Source: Bifidobacterium breve (GTDB lineage: Bacteria > Actinomycetota > Thermoleophilia > Solirubrobacterales > Solirubrobacteraceae). Taken from it: DNA of 64,000 nt. The DNA lies in the NCBI GenBank assembly GCA_945878865.1, contig CAMCUD010000020.1:1-64000 (forward strand). The letters are read 5' to 3'. Under the pieces are notes generated by a model that was given only the letters and a program-made list of their open reading frames with translations, did not search any database and had not been told where the DNA came from. This document shows, one piece after another, positions 34,734 to 43,638 of this stretch (position 1 is its first letter; each line of letters begins with the position of its first letter). A program made the translations under genes and the position numbers.

Positions 34734-35363
34734 GTGACGCAACCCGGGGACACTGGCGTCGAGGCCGAGCCGCGCCGCAATGCGCGCGGCGCCGCGCGAC
34801 GCCAGGCCGTCATCGACGCCGCGCTGCGCGTCGTCGGAGAGAAGGGGATCGCCGGCGTCACGCATCGCGCGGTCGCCGCCGAGGCCGGCATCACCCCCGG
34901 GCTCACCACGTACTACTTCCCGACCGTCGACTCCCTGCTCGAGGCGACGCTCGGCGGGTTCGTCGAAGAGGAGCTCGCCCGGCTGCAGCAGGCCATGGCG
35001 GTGCTCGAGGAGACGGGCCCGGACGCCGATCGCGGCGCGGTGCTCGGGGCGGTCTTCCAGGCCGTCGCCGTCGAGCCTGAGCAGCAGGTCGCGCAGTTCG
35101 AGCTCTATCTCGAGTCTGCACGCCGCCCCGGGCTGCGCAAGGTCGCGCGCGACTGCCTGCTCGGCTACGCCGCGCTGGCGCGCCTGGCGCTCACGCGCCT
35201 GGGCTCCGATCGCGCCGACGAGGGGTCACGCGCGTTCGTGGCGCTCCTCGACGGCATCGCGCTGCAGCAGATCGTCGACCCCGACCCGTCCTTCATCGAG
35301 CGGGTCGCACTGCCCGCGGTACTCGCGGTCCTCGAGACATACGCGCCCGAGGACCGGGGCTAG
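34734..35363 (+). CDS. TetR-family transcriptional repressor
   Basis: 209 aa, GTG start. The N-terminal HTH is at about residues 22-70 (RRQAVIDAALRVVGEKGIAGVTHRAVAAEAGITPGLTTYYFPTV pattern). The C-terminal ligand domain is all-helical. It is probably the local repressor of the divergent amine oxidase/ceramidase-like operon through the palindrome at 34671. The ligand is unknown; an amine or long-chain base is a guess from the neighbours. The stop overlaps that of the sepIVA-like gene (CTAG). Confidence 0.88.
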   Translation: MTQPGDTGVEAEPRRNARGAARRQAVIDAALRVVGEKGIAGVTHRAVAAEAGITPGLTTYYFPTVDSLLEATLGGFVEEELARLQQAMAVLEETGPDADRGAVLGAVFQAVAVEPEQQVAQFELYLESARRPGLRKVARDCLLGYAALARLALTRLGSDRADEGSRAFVALLDGIALQQIVDPDPSFIERVALPAVLAVLETYAPEDRG

Positions 35364-35824
35364 GCCACTTCGGCCGGCTCGTCCTTGCCCTGCAGGCGGT
35401 CACGCCCGCGCTGCACGGCGGCGATGAACTTCGAGAGGTTGACCTCGAGCGTGTTGAGGATCTCGTCGGCGTAGTCCTCCGCGCCGAGCCGGATCTCGCG
35501 CTCGCGGGCACGCGCGTCTTCGATGATGTCCTCGGCGGCGCGCTCGGCCTGCTTGGTGACCTCCTCGTCGGAGACCAGCTGGACCTGCTTCTCACGCGCC
35601 TCCTTGACGATGCGCTCAGCTTCGCGCTTCGCCTCGGCGAGCATCTCCTGCCGCTCCTTGACGATCCAGCGCGCCTGCTTGATCTCCTCAGGGATCGTCG
35701 CGCGCATCTGGTCGAGGATGTCGTAAATCTCTTCTTTGTCGACCCGGACCTGGTCCGTGAGCGGGACCGGCTTGGCGTTGTGCACCAAGTCGTCCAGCTT
35801 GTCGATGAGCACGAGGACGTCCAT
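35360..35824 (-). CDS. SepIVA/DivIVA-like coiled-coil protein
   Basis: 154 aa, nearly all helical and charged (about residues 55-150, e.g. EAKREAERIVKEAREKQ). The N-terminal part (LIDKLDDLVHNAKPVPLTDQVRVDKEEIYDILDQ pattern) resembles mycobacterial SepIVA, which acts at the division septum. The location before coaD-rsmD-recG is conserved in actinobacteria. It has no membrane segment, so annotation as an ATP synthase b subunit would be misleading. It follows coaD by 10 bp. Confidence 0.75.
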   Translation of the reverse strand: MDVLVLIDKLDDLVHNAKPVPLTDQVRVDKEEIYDILDQMRATIPEEIKQARWIVKERQEMLAEAKREAERIVKEAREKQVQLVSDEEVTKQAERAAEDIIEDARAREREIRLGAEDYADEILNTLEVNLSKFIAAVQRGRDRLQGKDEPAEVA

Positions 35825-35834
35825 ACGCAGTTCC

Positions 35835-36341
35835 CTAGGTTCGCTCCCGCGCCACCTCTTCCTTCAACCTACGGGCGACGTCGGATGGCACGAGGTCTCC
35901 GATGTCTCCGCCGAACACCGCCAGCTCCTTGACACCGCTGGAGCTGAGGAAACTGTACTGGGGCGAGGAAGCGAGGTAGAGGGTGTCGATGTCGGGCGCC
36001 TGCAGCCGGTTGAGCTGGTGCATCTCCATCTCGTACTCGAAATCGGAGATCGCTCGAAGGCCCTTCACGATCGCGCGGGCGCCGATCTCCCGCGCGAAGT
36101 CGACGACGAGCGTGCGAAACGGCTCGGCGCGGACGTTCGGGAGGTCCTTGGTCGCCTCTTCGATGAACTGGATGCGCTCCTCGGTGGAGAACATCGTCTT
36201 GCCCTTGCGATGGGGCAGGTTCACGACGGCGACGACGACCTCGTCGAACAGCTGCGAGGTGCGCTCGATCACGTCGAGGTGGCCGTAGGTGATCGGGTCG
36301 TAGGACCCGGGGCACACGGCGATGCGGTTGTCAGGCGTCAT
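35835..36341 (-). CDS. coaD: Phosphopantetheine adenylyltransferase
   Basis: 168 aa. It adds AMP to 4'-phosphopantetheine to form dephospho-CoA, the penultimate step of CoA synthesis. The nucleotidyltransferase motif PGSYDPITYGHLD holds the TxGH site. RKGKTMFSTEERI and GLRAISDFEYEMEM are family signatures, and SSSGVKELAVFGGD closes it. The ATG lies inside the 3' end of rsmD (11-bp overlap). Confidence 0.96.
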   Translation of the reverse strand: MTPDNRIAVCPGSYDPITYGHLDVIERTSQLFDEVVVAVVNLPHRKGKTMFSTEERIQFIEEATKDLPNVRAEPFRTLVVDFAREIGARAIVKGLRAISDFEYEMEMHQLNRLQAPDIDTLYLASSPQYSFLSSSGVKELAVFGGDIGDLVPSDVARRLKEEVARERT

Positions 36342-36861
36342 GGATGCGAATGAGGGTGTCGCCGTAGCGGCGCTCGTCGGTCAGCGGCAGGTCCAGATCG
36401 AGCGGACTGCGGCGATCGCTTTCGGTCACTACCCGCGCGCCGGGGGCGAGAACCGCCGGCAACGCTTCGGAGAGCGCACGCCCGAGCCCGGCCGGATGCC
36501 GGTATGGGGGGTCCAGAACGACGAGATCGTACGCGGCGCCGCGCTCGGAGGCGTCGCTGAGCGCTTTCAGCGCGTCCCGGCGGTGCACCGGGGCGGTGAT
36601 TTCGAGCTCGTCGAGGTTGCGCTGCACGGCGGCGAGCGCAGCGGGCGCGCGGTCGACGAACTCGCAGGATGACGCCCCGCGGGAGAGGGCCTCGATGCCC
36701 AGCGCGCCGGATCCGGCGTAGAGGTCCAGGACCCGCGCGCCGGTCAGATCTCCCAGGATGCTGAACAGCGCTTCGCGCACGCGGTCGGACGTCGGCCGCG
36801 TGTCGCGTCCGGCCGGCGCGTGCAGCCGCCGGCCGCCGTACGCGCCGGCGATCACCCTCAT
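36331..36861 (-). CDS. rsmD: 16S rRNA (guanine966-N2)-methyltransferase RsmD
   Basis: 176 aa SAM-dependent methyltransferase acting on assembled 30S particles. The family start MRVIAGAYGGRRLHAP is followed by RPTSDRVREALFSIL. The SAM loop VLDLYAGSGALGIEALSRGA and the catalytic motif VLDPPY are present. The start overlaps recG by 4 bp and the stop overlaps coaD. Confidence 0.95.
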   Translation of the reverse strand: MRVIAGAYGGRRLHAPAGRDTRPTSDRVREALFSILGDLTGARVLDLYAGSGALGIEALSRGASSCEFVDRAPAALAAVQRNLDELEITAPVHRRDALKALSDASERGAAYDLVVLDPPYRHPAGLGRALSEALPAVLAPGARVVTESDRRSPLDLDLPLTDERRYGDTLIRIHDA

Positions 36862-38981
36862 GCCGCGACCGGGACGGCCTCGGCCAGCGCGAGCGCGTCG
36901 GCCAGGAGCGCGTGCTCGGGCGCTTCAAGGCGCGGGTCGAGCGCGAGCAGCCGCTCGGCCCGGCTGTGCGCGCGCTCGAGCAGATCGGCGTCCTCGGGCA
37001 GCCGCGCGACGCGGAAGCGGGCGAGCCCCGACTGCTTCGTGCCGGTCAGCTCGCCCTCCCCGCGCAGCTCGAGGTCGATCTCGGCGAGCTTGAAGCCGTC
37101 GCTGTGCTGCGCCAGCGCGCTGAGGCGGGGCGAGTCCTTCGGACCGAACAGCAGACAGAGCGATGCGTGCCCGCCACGTCCCACGCGGCCGCGCAGCTGG
37201 TGCAGCTGGCTGATGCCGTAGCGCTCGGCATCCTCGACGAGCATCACCGTGGCGTTGGGGACGTCGATGCCGACCTCGATGACCGTCGTGGCGACGAGGA
37301 CGTCCGCCTCACCGGCCGCGAAGCGCTCCATCGCCTCAGCCTTCTCCCGCGGCTTCATCTGCCCGTGCATGAGCACGACCTCAAAGTCGGCGAACTCCCC
37401 GGCCTTCAGGCGCTCGTACTCGGCGGTCGCCGCACGCGCCGCCACCGCCTCGGAGTCCTCGACGAGCGGGCACACCACGAAGGCCTGACGGCCGGCGCGC
37501 AGCTCCTCGCGGATGCGCTCGTAGGCCCGCTCGCGCTCACGCTCGCCGCCGGCGACGAACGTCTCGATCGGCTGGCGGCCCTTCGGGAGCTCCTTCAGCG
37601 CGGTGACGTCGAGCGCGCCGAAGCTCGCCAGGCGCCGGGTGCGGGGGATCGGCGTGGCCGTCATGTGCAGGACGTGCGGCGCGAGGCCGGCCCTCGCCTT
37701 CGCATCCAGCGCGGCCCGCTGGCGCACACCGAAGCGGTGCTGCTCGTCGACGACCGCGACCGCGAGATCGGCGAACACGACCGGGTCCTCGATGACCGCG
37801 TGCGTGCCGACGAGCAGCGGCAGTTCGCCCGTCGCGAGCTTGCCGAGGATGTCCTTGCGCCGTGACGCGGTCGTCGAGCCCGTCAGCAGCGCCGCGGGCA
37901 CGAGTCCCCCCGGCATCAGCGACTGGATCGTCGCGAAGTGCTGCTCGGCCAGCGTCTCGGTCGGCGCCATGAGCACCGCCTGGCGCCCGTGCTCGACGGC
38001 GCGCAGCATCGCGTGCAGCGCAACGACCGTCTTTCCCGACCCGACCTCGCCCATGAGCAGCCGCTGCATCGGCGTATCACGGGCCAGATCGGCGTCGACC
38101 TCGTCCATCGCCCGTAGCTGGTCACCCGTCGGCGCGAAGGGCAGCTGCTCCGTCCGCCACGTCTCCGACATCGACGGCGGGTCAGCGAGCGGCTCGGCCG
38201 CGGCGGCGGCGCGGCGTTCGGCCTTCAGCCGCAGCTGCACGATCTGGTCGAGCAGCAGCTCGTCGAACGCCAGCCGGCGCCTGCCGTGCTCCTGCTCGGT
38301 CGCCCCGCCGCCTGACCGGACGAGGCCATGAGCGGCGCGCAGGGCGGCCTGGATGCCGGGGAGCTCCTCTTCCAGGCGCAGCCGGGCCGGCAGCGGCTCC
38401 GGCACGTCGGCGATCGCCTCGCGGTGGTCGCGCACGAGGGTGTGCAGCTGCAGTGAGCTGATCCCCTCCGTCGCACGGTACGTCGCGACCCCCTCCTCCC
38501 CGCCGGCGGCGGCGGTCGTCTCGGCGTGGCTGGAGACCCGGAAGCGGTTGCGGGCCTCGTACTTGCCGGCCAGGATCAGCCGCGTGCCCGGCGGATACCG
38601 GCGCTCGAGCCACGGCTGGTTGAAGAACGTCACCATCATCACGCCGGTGTGGTCGGCGACTGTCGCCTCCACGAGCGGGCGCATCCCGCGCCGGCGGACC
38701 GCACGTGAGCGGATCGACTTCACCTCGACGACGACCGTGGCGGTCTCGTCGGGCTGGAGCGCCGCCACCGTCCGCGACTCCCCGCCGCCGCGCGGCAGGT
38801 GGGCGATGAGGTCCCCGACCGTGAGCAGGCCGAGCGTCTCCAGGGCGTCTGCCGCTTTCTGGCCGGCTTTCGCGTCGAGCTCCTGGGCGAGCTTCGACGG
38901 CCGCGGCCAGCGCACCGGCGCGGCACGCAGCTCGTCGTCGCTCAGCACCTCCGCGGAGGCGAAATGGGTCGGGACCGGCAC
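36858..38981 (-). CDS. recG: ATP-dependent DNA helicase RecG
   Basis: 707 aa, GTG start. It reverses stalled replication forks and processes branched DNA. An N-terminal wedge/OB domain (residues about 45-200) precedes superfamily 2 motifs: GEVGSGKTVVALHA (I), MAPTETLAEQHF (Ia), VVDEQHRFGVRQR (II), TATPIPRT (III) and QLRGRVGRGGHASLC (VI), then the C-terminal RecG hook. It is upstream of rsmD with a 4-bp overlap. Length and motif set are normal. Confidence 0.96.
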   Translation of the reverse strand: MPVPTHFASAEVLSDDELRAAPVRWPRPSKLAQELDAKAGQKAADALETLGLLTVGDLIAHLPRGGGESRTVAALQPDETATVVVEVKSIRSRAVRRRGMRPLVEATVADHTGVMMVTFFNQPWLERRYPPGTRLILAGKYEARNRFRVSSHAETTAAAGGEEGVATYRATEGISSLQLHTLVRDHREAIADVPEPLPARLRLEEELPGIQAALRAAHGLVRSGGGATEQEHGRRRLAFDELLLDQIVQLRLKAERRAAAAAEPLADPPSMSETWRTEQLPFAPTGDQLRAMDEVDADLARDTPMQRLLMGEVGSGKTVVALHAMLRAVEHGRQAVLMAPTETLAEQHFATIQSLMPGGLVPAALLTGSTTASRRKDILGKLATGELPLLVGTHAVIEDPVVFADLAVAVVDEQHRFGVRQRAALDAKARAGLAPHVLHMTATPIPRTRRLASFGALDVTALKELPKGRQPIETFVAGGERERERAYERIREELRAGRQAFVVCPLVEDSEAVAARAATAEYERLKAGEFADFEVVLMHGQMKPREKAEAMERFAAGEADVLVATTVIEVGIDVPNATVMLVEDAERYGISQLHQLRGRVGRGGHASLCLLFGPKDSPRLSALAQHSDGFKLAEIDLELRGEGELTGTKQSGLARFRVARLPEDADLLERAHSRAERLLALDPRLEAPEHALLADALALAEAVPVAA

Positions 38982-39011
38982 CGCCCCATGATGCCGCGCG
39001 CGGCGGTCGGG

Positions 39012-40502
39012 TCAGGCGGGTGCCAGCGCGCCCGCGGCCTGCACCGCCGCGGCGCGCAGCGCGTCGAGCCGGACCGCCGAGCGCTCCGCGGCGGTGACCT
39101 CCTCGGCGAGCACCAGCAGACCGTCACGGACATGCGCGCCGTACCCGCCGGCGACGGCCGCCTGCGCACCCGCAGGCGCCCGGACGACCGCGACGAGGAG
39201 ATGCCGGCGCTGCGGCATCGTGTCGTCGGCCCAGAGCGCCAGCCAGCCCGGCGCGCCGCCGAGATCCCCGTGCACGACACGCATCGGGACGCCGGCGATC
39301 GGGCTCCGGAAGCGATGGCGAAAGCGGGCCGGGTCCTCGACCGTGAGGCGGTGCGCGGCGGCGTACTCGCGGACGAACGCCTCGAGGCCCCACGGCAGGC
39401 CGCGGGAGGAGACCTCGTCGGCGTGCACCTCGCTGCCCGCGCGCCACGCGGCACGGATCCCGAGCGGGACGAAGATGAAGAGCGTGATCGCCAGCACCAC
39501 GAACAGCTCGCCGGTGTAGTCGGGGAGCGCGAGGGCGAGCGCCACGTCGATCGCGCTCCACAGCGCGATGCCGATGAGGATCGCGACAAGCGCGATGAGC
39601 CGGACCTTCCAGCGGGTTCCCCGCCCCTTCGCCCCGCGATCGGCGACCTGGCTGTACGCCGCCTGCGCGGCCTCCACGCTGGCCGGAGGCGATGACCAGC
39701 TGACGTGGCGCACCCCTGCATCGAGCCATTCCTGGCGAGCGTCACGTGGCGGAGCTCCGACGGCGACCGCGGGATCGAGCGCGGGCTCGGCGGCGGTGAT
39801 CGTCGCAACCGCAGACGCGATCGCCGCAGCGACGGCGCACAGCGCGTCGAGCTCCGCCGGATCGTCGACGACGCCGCGCGTCACTACCGCGAGCGCGCCG
39901 TCGTAGAGCTCGACCCGCGTCCCCTCGGGCGCCGCAGCGAGCGCTGCGGTCGCCGGGCGGGCGATGAGCTCGAGGCGGGCCGGGTCCTCCGCGGGCGTGG
40001 CGGTCCACCCGATGCCGTCGATCTCCTGGCGCCAGGTCGGCACCGGCGCCACGGGCTCGGACTTCTTGCGGCCGAGCGACACGGTGGCCAGGGCCGTCAC
40101 GGTGCCGAAGCCACCCGGCTTGCCGGTGAGCCAGCGCACCGCGCGCGCCCCGTCGGGCAGCACGGCGAACACGATGGTGCGAGGGAACGCGTACCAGCTC
40201 TCACCGCCCTCGCTGTCCGAGCGCGTCGCCAGATGGACGTGGTGGGCGACGACGCCGTCGACCCCGCCCGGCAGGCGCCCGGAGCAGAGGTTCCACGTCG
40301 AGCGCTCCGGCCGCTTCGTGAACCCGCCGCGCGCGGAGAAGACGCCGCCCTGGTCCTGTGTGACGAACCCCGCCCGGTGCTCACCGGCGCCCAGGCCCGC
40401 GCGCAGCGTCTCCGTCACCGGCGGCAGCAGGCCTTCGCGCTCGAAGCGCAGCCCGCGCGCGGCGGCCCAGCGTTCCATCGTGTCCTTCGACCCATCGATC
40501 AT
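39012..40502 (-). CDS. Unknown protein with two membrane helices
   Basis: 496 aa, not recognised. There is no signal peptide. A soluble N-terminal part (about 1-300) includes FPRTIVFAVLPDGARAVRWL. Two helices lie at about residues 308-360 (IALVAILIGIALWSAID, LFVVLAITLFIFVPLG). A soluble C-terminal part of about 130 residues follows. Both ends probably face the cytoplasm. Two halves share loose composition (Trp/Phe/Arg motifs), possibly an internal duplication; this is uncertain. It stands between recG and fakA, which are adjacent in many genomes. Confidence 0.7.
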   Translation of the reverse strand: MIDGSKDTMERWAAARGLRFEREGLLPPVTETLRAGLGAGEHRAGFVTQDQGGVFSARGGFTKRPERSTWNLCSGRLPGGVDGVVAHHVHLATRSDSEGGESWYAFPRTIVFAVLPDGARAVRWLTGKPGGFGTVTALATVSLGRKKSEPVAPVPTWRQEIDGIGWTATPAEDPARLELIARPATAALAAAPEGTRVELYDGALAVVTRGVVDDPAELDALCAVAAAIASAVATITAAEPALDPAVAVGAPPRDARQEWLDAGVRHVSWSSPPASVEAAQAAYSQVADRGAKGRGTRWKVRLIALVAILIGIALWSAIDVALALALPDYTGELFVVLAITLFIFVPLGIRAAWRAGSEVHADEVSSRGLPWGLEAFVREYAAAHRLTVEDPARFRHRFRSPIAGVPMRVVHGDLGGAPGWLALWADDTMPQRRHLLVAVVRAPAGAQAAVAGGYGAHVRDGLLVLAEEVTAAERSAVRLDALRAAAVQAAGALAPA

Positions 40503-40518
40503 CGTCAGCTCCCGTGTC

Positions 40519-40544
40519 GGCTCCGGGGAGATGACGGCGGAGCC
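40519..40544 (-). terminator. Hairpin between the PRC-barrel gene and the unknown membrane gene
   Basis: GGCTCCG and CGGAGCC form perfect 7-bp arms with a 12-nt loop in the 62-bp gap after the PRC-barrel stop. There is no T-run. It may be a terminator or a leader hairpin of the following gene. Confidence 0.35.
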
Positions 40545-40564
40545 GCCCCGGTCTTACGCGGACG

Positions 40565-40912
40565 CTACCTGCGGTCCCACCGGTCGCGCAACGCGTCACC
40601 GAACCGGCGCGCCCGGCGCACGGTCGTGGACATCTTCACGCGGTCGGCCATCACGTTGCGCGGCTGCGGCAGTGCAGCCACGTCGGTCTGGTCGATCGTG
40701 AGCGTCACCGCGCGGTTGGTGATCCGGGAGACCTCCGGCGCGTCCACGAATCGCGGGCCGTCCGGGGTGTCGATGTCGATGCCGTCGAGCATGTGCTCGC
40801 GCTGGATGTGATGGACCTTCTTCACCGTCCCGACCTCGATGCCGTGGACGTCGAGTACCGGCGTGCCGCGGCGCAGCGCCTGGTAGCTGATCGCGTGCTC
40901 GTCGTCGGTCAT
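40565..40912 (-). CDS. PRC-barrel-like domain protein
   Basis: 115 aa from ATG 40912 (MTDDEHAISYQAL); the track start reads 87 codons upstream inside fakA. Residues 10-80 form a beta-rich PRC-barrel-like module: RRGTPVLDVHGIEVGTVKKV, DGIDIDTPDGPRFVDAPEV. The C-terminal 35 residues are Arg-rich (VRRARRFGDALRDRWDRR) and could touch nucleic acid or membrane. Role unknown. It lies 20 bp after fakA. Confidence 0.7.
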   Translation of the reverse strand: MTDDEHAISYQALRRGTPVLDVHGIEVGTVKKVHHIQREHMLDGIDIDTPDGPRFVDAPEVSRITNRAVTLTIDQTDVAALPQPRNVMADRVKMSTTVRRARRFGDALRDRWDRR

Positions 40913-40931
40913 GCGTGCATGATGCCGGGCG

Positions 40932-42563
40932 TCACTCCGCGGCGAGCAGCCACCACCAGCTGGGCTGGCCGCCGTGGTGGTGGTCGACCTCGACGTCGCC
41001 GCCGGCGAGGGACCGCAAGGCGTCCTCGTCGAGCGGCGCGCCGTCGCCGGCGATGGCCGTGAGGAGCTCCGCGCCGTCGGCCAGTGCCGCGAGCACCGTC
41101 GCCAGCGTCTCGCGCGGGTCCCCCCATGCGACGAGCTCGTCGTCGACGTAGCCCACCGCCTCCCCGGCGGCAAACCGGCCCTGCGCGTCGTCTCGTCCGG
41201 CGGGCGCCACGCCGCCAGTGCGGATGCCCTCGAGGAGCTCGAGCATCGCGGCGGCGTTCGCTTCGGCCCCGCGATCCGCCTCGTAGCCGAGGACGACGGA
41301 CAGTCCGGCCTGCTGCGAGCGGGTCGGCACGACGGCGACGCGCTTGTCGGCCAACCCGGCCGCCTCGGTGGCGGCCATGATGACGTTGCCCGAGTTGGGC
41401 AGGAGGACGACTTCCTCGCCGGGCGCCTGGTGGATCCCGGCGAGCAGCTCGTACGTCGACGGGTTCAGCGTGGGCCCGCCGTCGACGCACTCGACGCCGA
41501 ACGACTCGTACAGCGCCCGGATGCCGTTGCCGGAGACGACCGCGACGACCACCGACTTCCCGGGAGCGAGGCGGCCGGCCCGCTCGGCGACCTGGACGTG
41601 CATGTCGGCGACATCAACGTGGCCCACCTCACCGGCGCCGTCGAACACCGCAGTCGCTTGCGCCGGGTCGTCGGTGTGGACGTGGACCTTCAGCGTGGTC
41701 GCGTCGCCGACCACGAGCACGGAATCCCCGACCTCGTAGAGGGCGTCGGTGAACGCCGCCGGATCGAGGTCGCGGCCGAAGACGGCGAAGTTCGTGCAGT
41801 ACCGGAACGTCGAGGACTCGTGGTGCGGGTGCGTGATCCGCGCGGGCGCGAAGTGCGCGACCTCCGGCGCTTCGGTGCCGCGAAGCACCGCGATGACCCC
41901 GGCGAAGATCACCGTGAGCGCGTGCCCGCCGGAGTCCACGACGCCGGCCTCCTTGAGCACCGGGAGCAGCTCCGGGCCGCGCCGCACGGACGCCTCGCCG
42001 GCCCGCAGCATGACCTCGAGGAAGTCGGCGAGCTTGGCGGCCTGCGCGACCGGGTCGGCGTCGGCGTCGAGGCGCGGCGCGGCCATGTGCGCGACCTCGC
42101 TGGCCGCCGCGGCGCCCATCTCCCGCGCGACCGTGAGGATCGTGCCCTCCTGCGGCTCGCGCACCGAGAGGTACGCGCGCTCGGCGGCGCGGGTCATCGC
42201 CGCGGCGATCAGGACCGGCTCGACGAGCTCGCCGGGCCGGCTGATGAGCTCCTCAGCCGCACCCCGGATGAGCTGCGAGAGGATCACGCCGCTGTTGCCC
42301 CGCGCGCCGAGCAGCGCCGCGCGGGTCACGGAGTGGACGATCTCGTCCCGGCCGATCTCGTCGAGCGAACGGCCGTCCTCACCGGTCGCGAGGCGGTCGA
42401 GCTCGTCGAGCACCGCGCGCAGCGTGAGCGTCATGTTGTCCCCCGTGTCGCCGTCGGCGACCGGGAAGACGTTCAGGTCGTTGATCTCCTGGCGCCGTGC
42501 GTCCAGGTGCGCGAGCGCACCGGCCAGCACCGCGCGGAAGCGGATGAGGCTGGGATCGGACAT
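40932..42563 (-). CDS. fakA: DAK2/FakA-type fatty acid kinase subunit
   Basis: 543 aa. The N-terminal DhaL/DAK2 ATP-binding domain is at about 1-200 (NDLNVFPVADGDTGDNMTLT, ALLGARGNSGVILSQL). The middle domain (SSTFRYCTNFAVFG, KVHVHTDDPAQA) and C-terminal EDD-like domain match the FakA/YloV layout. FakA phosphorylates fatty acids held by a FakB protein, for use in phospholipid synthesis. No fakB is in the window. It sits between rpmB and recG as in Firmicutes and many actinobacteria. The very C-terminus is His/Trp-rich (VDHHHGGQPSWWW). Confidence 0.9.
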   Translation of the reverse strand: MSDPSLIRFRAVLAGALAHLDARRQEINDLNVFPVADGDTGDNMTLTLRAVLDELDRLATGEDGRSLDEIGRDEIVHSVTRAALLGARGNSGVILSQLIRGAAEELISRPGELVEPVLIAAAMTRAAERAYLSVREPQEGTILTVAREMGAAAASEVAHMAAPRLDADADPVAQAAKLADFLEVMLRAGEASVRRGPELLPVLKEAGVVDSGGHALTVIFAGVIAVLRGTEAPEVAHFAPARITHPHHESSTFRYCTNFAVFGRDLDPAAFTDALYEVGDSVLVVGDATTLKVHVHTDDPAQATAVFDGAGEVGHVDVADMHVQVAERAGRLAPGKSVVVAVVSGNGIRALYESFGVECVDGGPTLNPSTYELLAGIHQAPGEEVVLLPNSGNVIMAATEAAGLADKRVAVVPTRSQQAGLSVVLGYEADRGAEANAAAMLELLEGIRTGGVAPAGRDDAQGRFAAGEAVGYVDDELVAWGDPRETLATVLAALADGAELLTAIAGDGAPLDEDALRSLAGGDVEVDHHHGGQPSWWWLLAAE

Positions 42564-42605
42564 GGGGCGCTGGACGCCCGCCGCGCGATGCGGCAGGCGG
42601 AAGGC

Positions 42606-42797
42606 CTAGACGGCCTTGGTGACCTTGCCGGCCTTGAGGCAGCGCGTGCACACGTAGGCACGCGTCGGCGTCTTGCCGTCGAGGATCCGGACCTTCTGGA
42701 GGTTCGGGTTGAAGCGCCGCTTCGTCGCGACCATCGAGTGAGAGCGGCTGTTCCCGAAGGCGGGACCCTTACCGCAGCTGTGGCAGACCTTGGCCAT
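42606..42797 (-). CDS. rpmB: 50S ribosomal protein L28, zinc-binding type
   Basis: 63 aa. It begins [16 protein letters not shown]. Cysteine pairs CHSC and CTRC make this the zinc-containing (C+) form, like the L32 in this window. The conserved [19 protein letters not shown] is intact. It lies 42 bp upstream of fakA, the conserved order. Confidence 0.96.
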   Translation of the reverse strand: MAKVCHSCGKGPAFGNSRSHSMVATKRRFNPNLQKVRILDGKTPTRAYVCTRCLKAGKVTKAV

Positions 42798-42830
42798 AAG
42801 GCGGAGGAGTGTAGCGGCTTGTGCGCGCCG

Positions 42831-43157
42831 TCAGCGGTGCGCAGGCTCGCGCGCCGGATCGTGCTCGGGACGACGCGCCGGACGCGGCTTGGACTCGCCG
42901 ATCCGGCCGGGCTCGCGCAGGCGCACAGGCGACGGCTGCGCGCCGGGAAGCGGCAGCTCCGCGGGCAAGCCGCGCGGACCGTCCGGCTCCTCCTCTGGCC
43001 CGTCATCGGGCTCATCGGGCCAGTCGTCACGCGGCCACCAGTCCTTCAGGGCGCTCCAGCCACGCTCGTCGAGCATCGCCCAGACCAGCGCAGCGGCGCC
43101 CACGACGTGGACGACGAAGGTGAGGAGCAACGCGATGATCTCTTCGGTGTGCGTCAC
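42831..43157 (-). CDS. Small single-helix membrane protein with acidic Pro-rich tail
   Basis: 108 aa, not recognised. One membrane helix at about residues 7-28 (IIALLLTFVVHVVGAAALVW) is followed by a Trp/Asp-rich stretch (DWWPRDDWPDEPDDGPEEEP) and a Pro/Arg-rich end. The tail looks disordered and probably cytoplasmic. It lies between the rib terminator and rpmB on the backbone strand. A plus-strand ORF overlaps but lacks any family features. Confidence 0.6.
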   Translation of the reverse strand: MTHTEEIIALLLTFVVHVVGAAALVWAMLDERGWSALKDWWPRDDWPDEPDDGPEEEPDGPRGLPAELPLPGAQPSPVRLREPGRIGESKPRPARRPEHDPAREPAHR

Positions 43158-43171
43158 CGTCGGGCAAATGT

Positions 43172-43201
43172 ACCCGGCCGCGGCGTCGCGTGCGGCCGGG
43201 T
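43172..43201 (-). terminator. Probable terminator of the rib operon
   Basis: Perfect 10-bp arms ACCCGGCCGC and GCGGCCGGGT with a 10-nt loop begin about 15 nt after the ribH stop, followed on the minus strand by ACATTTG. This is the best hairpin in the window, though the T-run is short. Confidence 0.65.
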
Positions 43202-43215
43202 GGGCGCTCCGCCGC

Positions 43216-43638
43216 TCAGACGCCGAGCTGCTGGCGCACCTTCACCAGCGCCAGGACCGCGTGGGCCGCGTGCGCGCCCGAATCGCGCTTGCCGCCGCCC
43301 GAGCGGGCCAGCGCCTGATCCATGTTCTCCACGGTCAGCACGCCGAACGCGCACGGCACGCCGGTCTGCAGCTGCACGTCCTGGATGCCGCGGGCGCTCT
43401 CGTTGCACACGTAGTCGTAGTGCGTCGTCTCGCCGCGGATGACCGCGCCGAGGCACGCCACGCCGTCGTACTTCCCGCTCTGGGCCGCGTACTTCGCCGC
43501 CAGCGGCAGCTCGAACGCGCCGGGCACAGCGAAGAGGTCGACCTCACCGCCGGCGGCCTCGAAGACCTCCTTGGCGGAGACGATGAGGCGCTCAGAGAGC
43601 TCCTCGTAGAACTCGGCGGCGACGATCGCGAACCTCAC
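43216..43638 (-). CDS. ribH: 6,7-dimethyl-8-ribityllumazine synthase
   Basis: 140 aa, GTG start overlapping the ribBA stop. It condenses the ribityl pyrimidine from RibD with the four-carbon product of RibB to form lumazine. Motifs: [29 protein letters not shown] and [13 protein letters not shown]. It is a little short of the usual 150-155 aa, mainly at the N-terminus. It is the last gene of ribD-ribE-ribBA-ribH, followed by a strong hairpin. Confidence 0.96.
   Translation of the reverse strand: MRFAIVAAEFYEELSERLIVSAKEVFEAAGGEVDLFAVPGAFELPLAAKYAAQSGKYDGVACLGAVIRGETTHYDYVCNESARGIQDVQLQTGVPCAFGVLTVENMDQALARSGGGKRDSGAHAAHAVLALVKVRQQLGV

Noticed and set aside
35360-35824. ATP synthase F0 subunit b
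   Set aside because: Similar only in charged helical composition. It has no membrane helix, and gene context and N-terminal pattern favour SepIVA/DivIVA.
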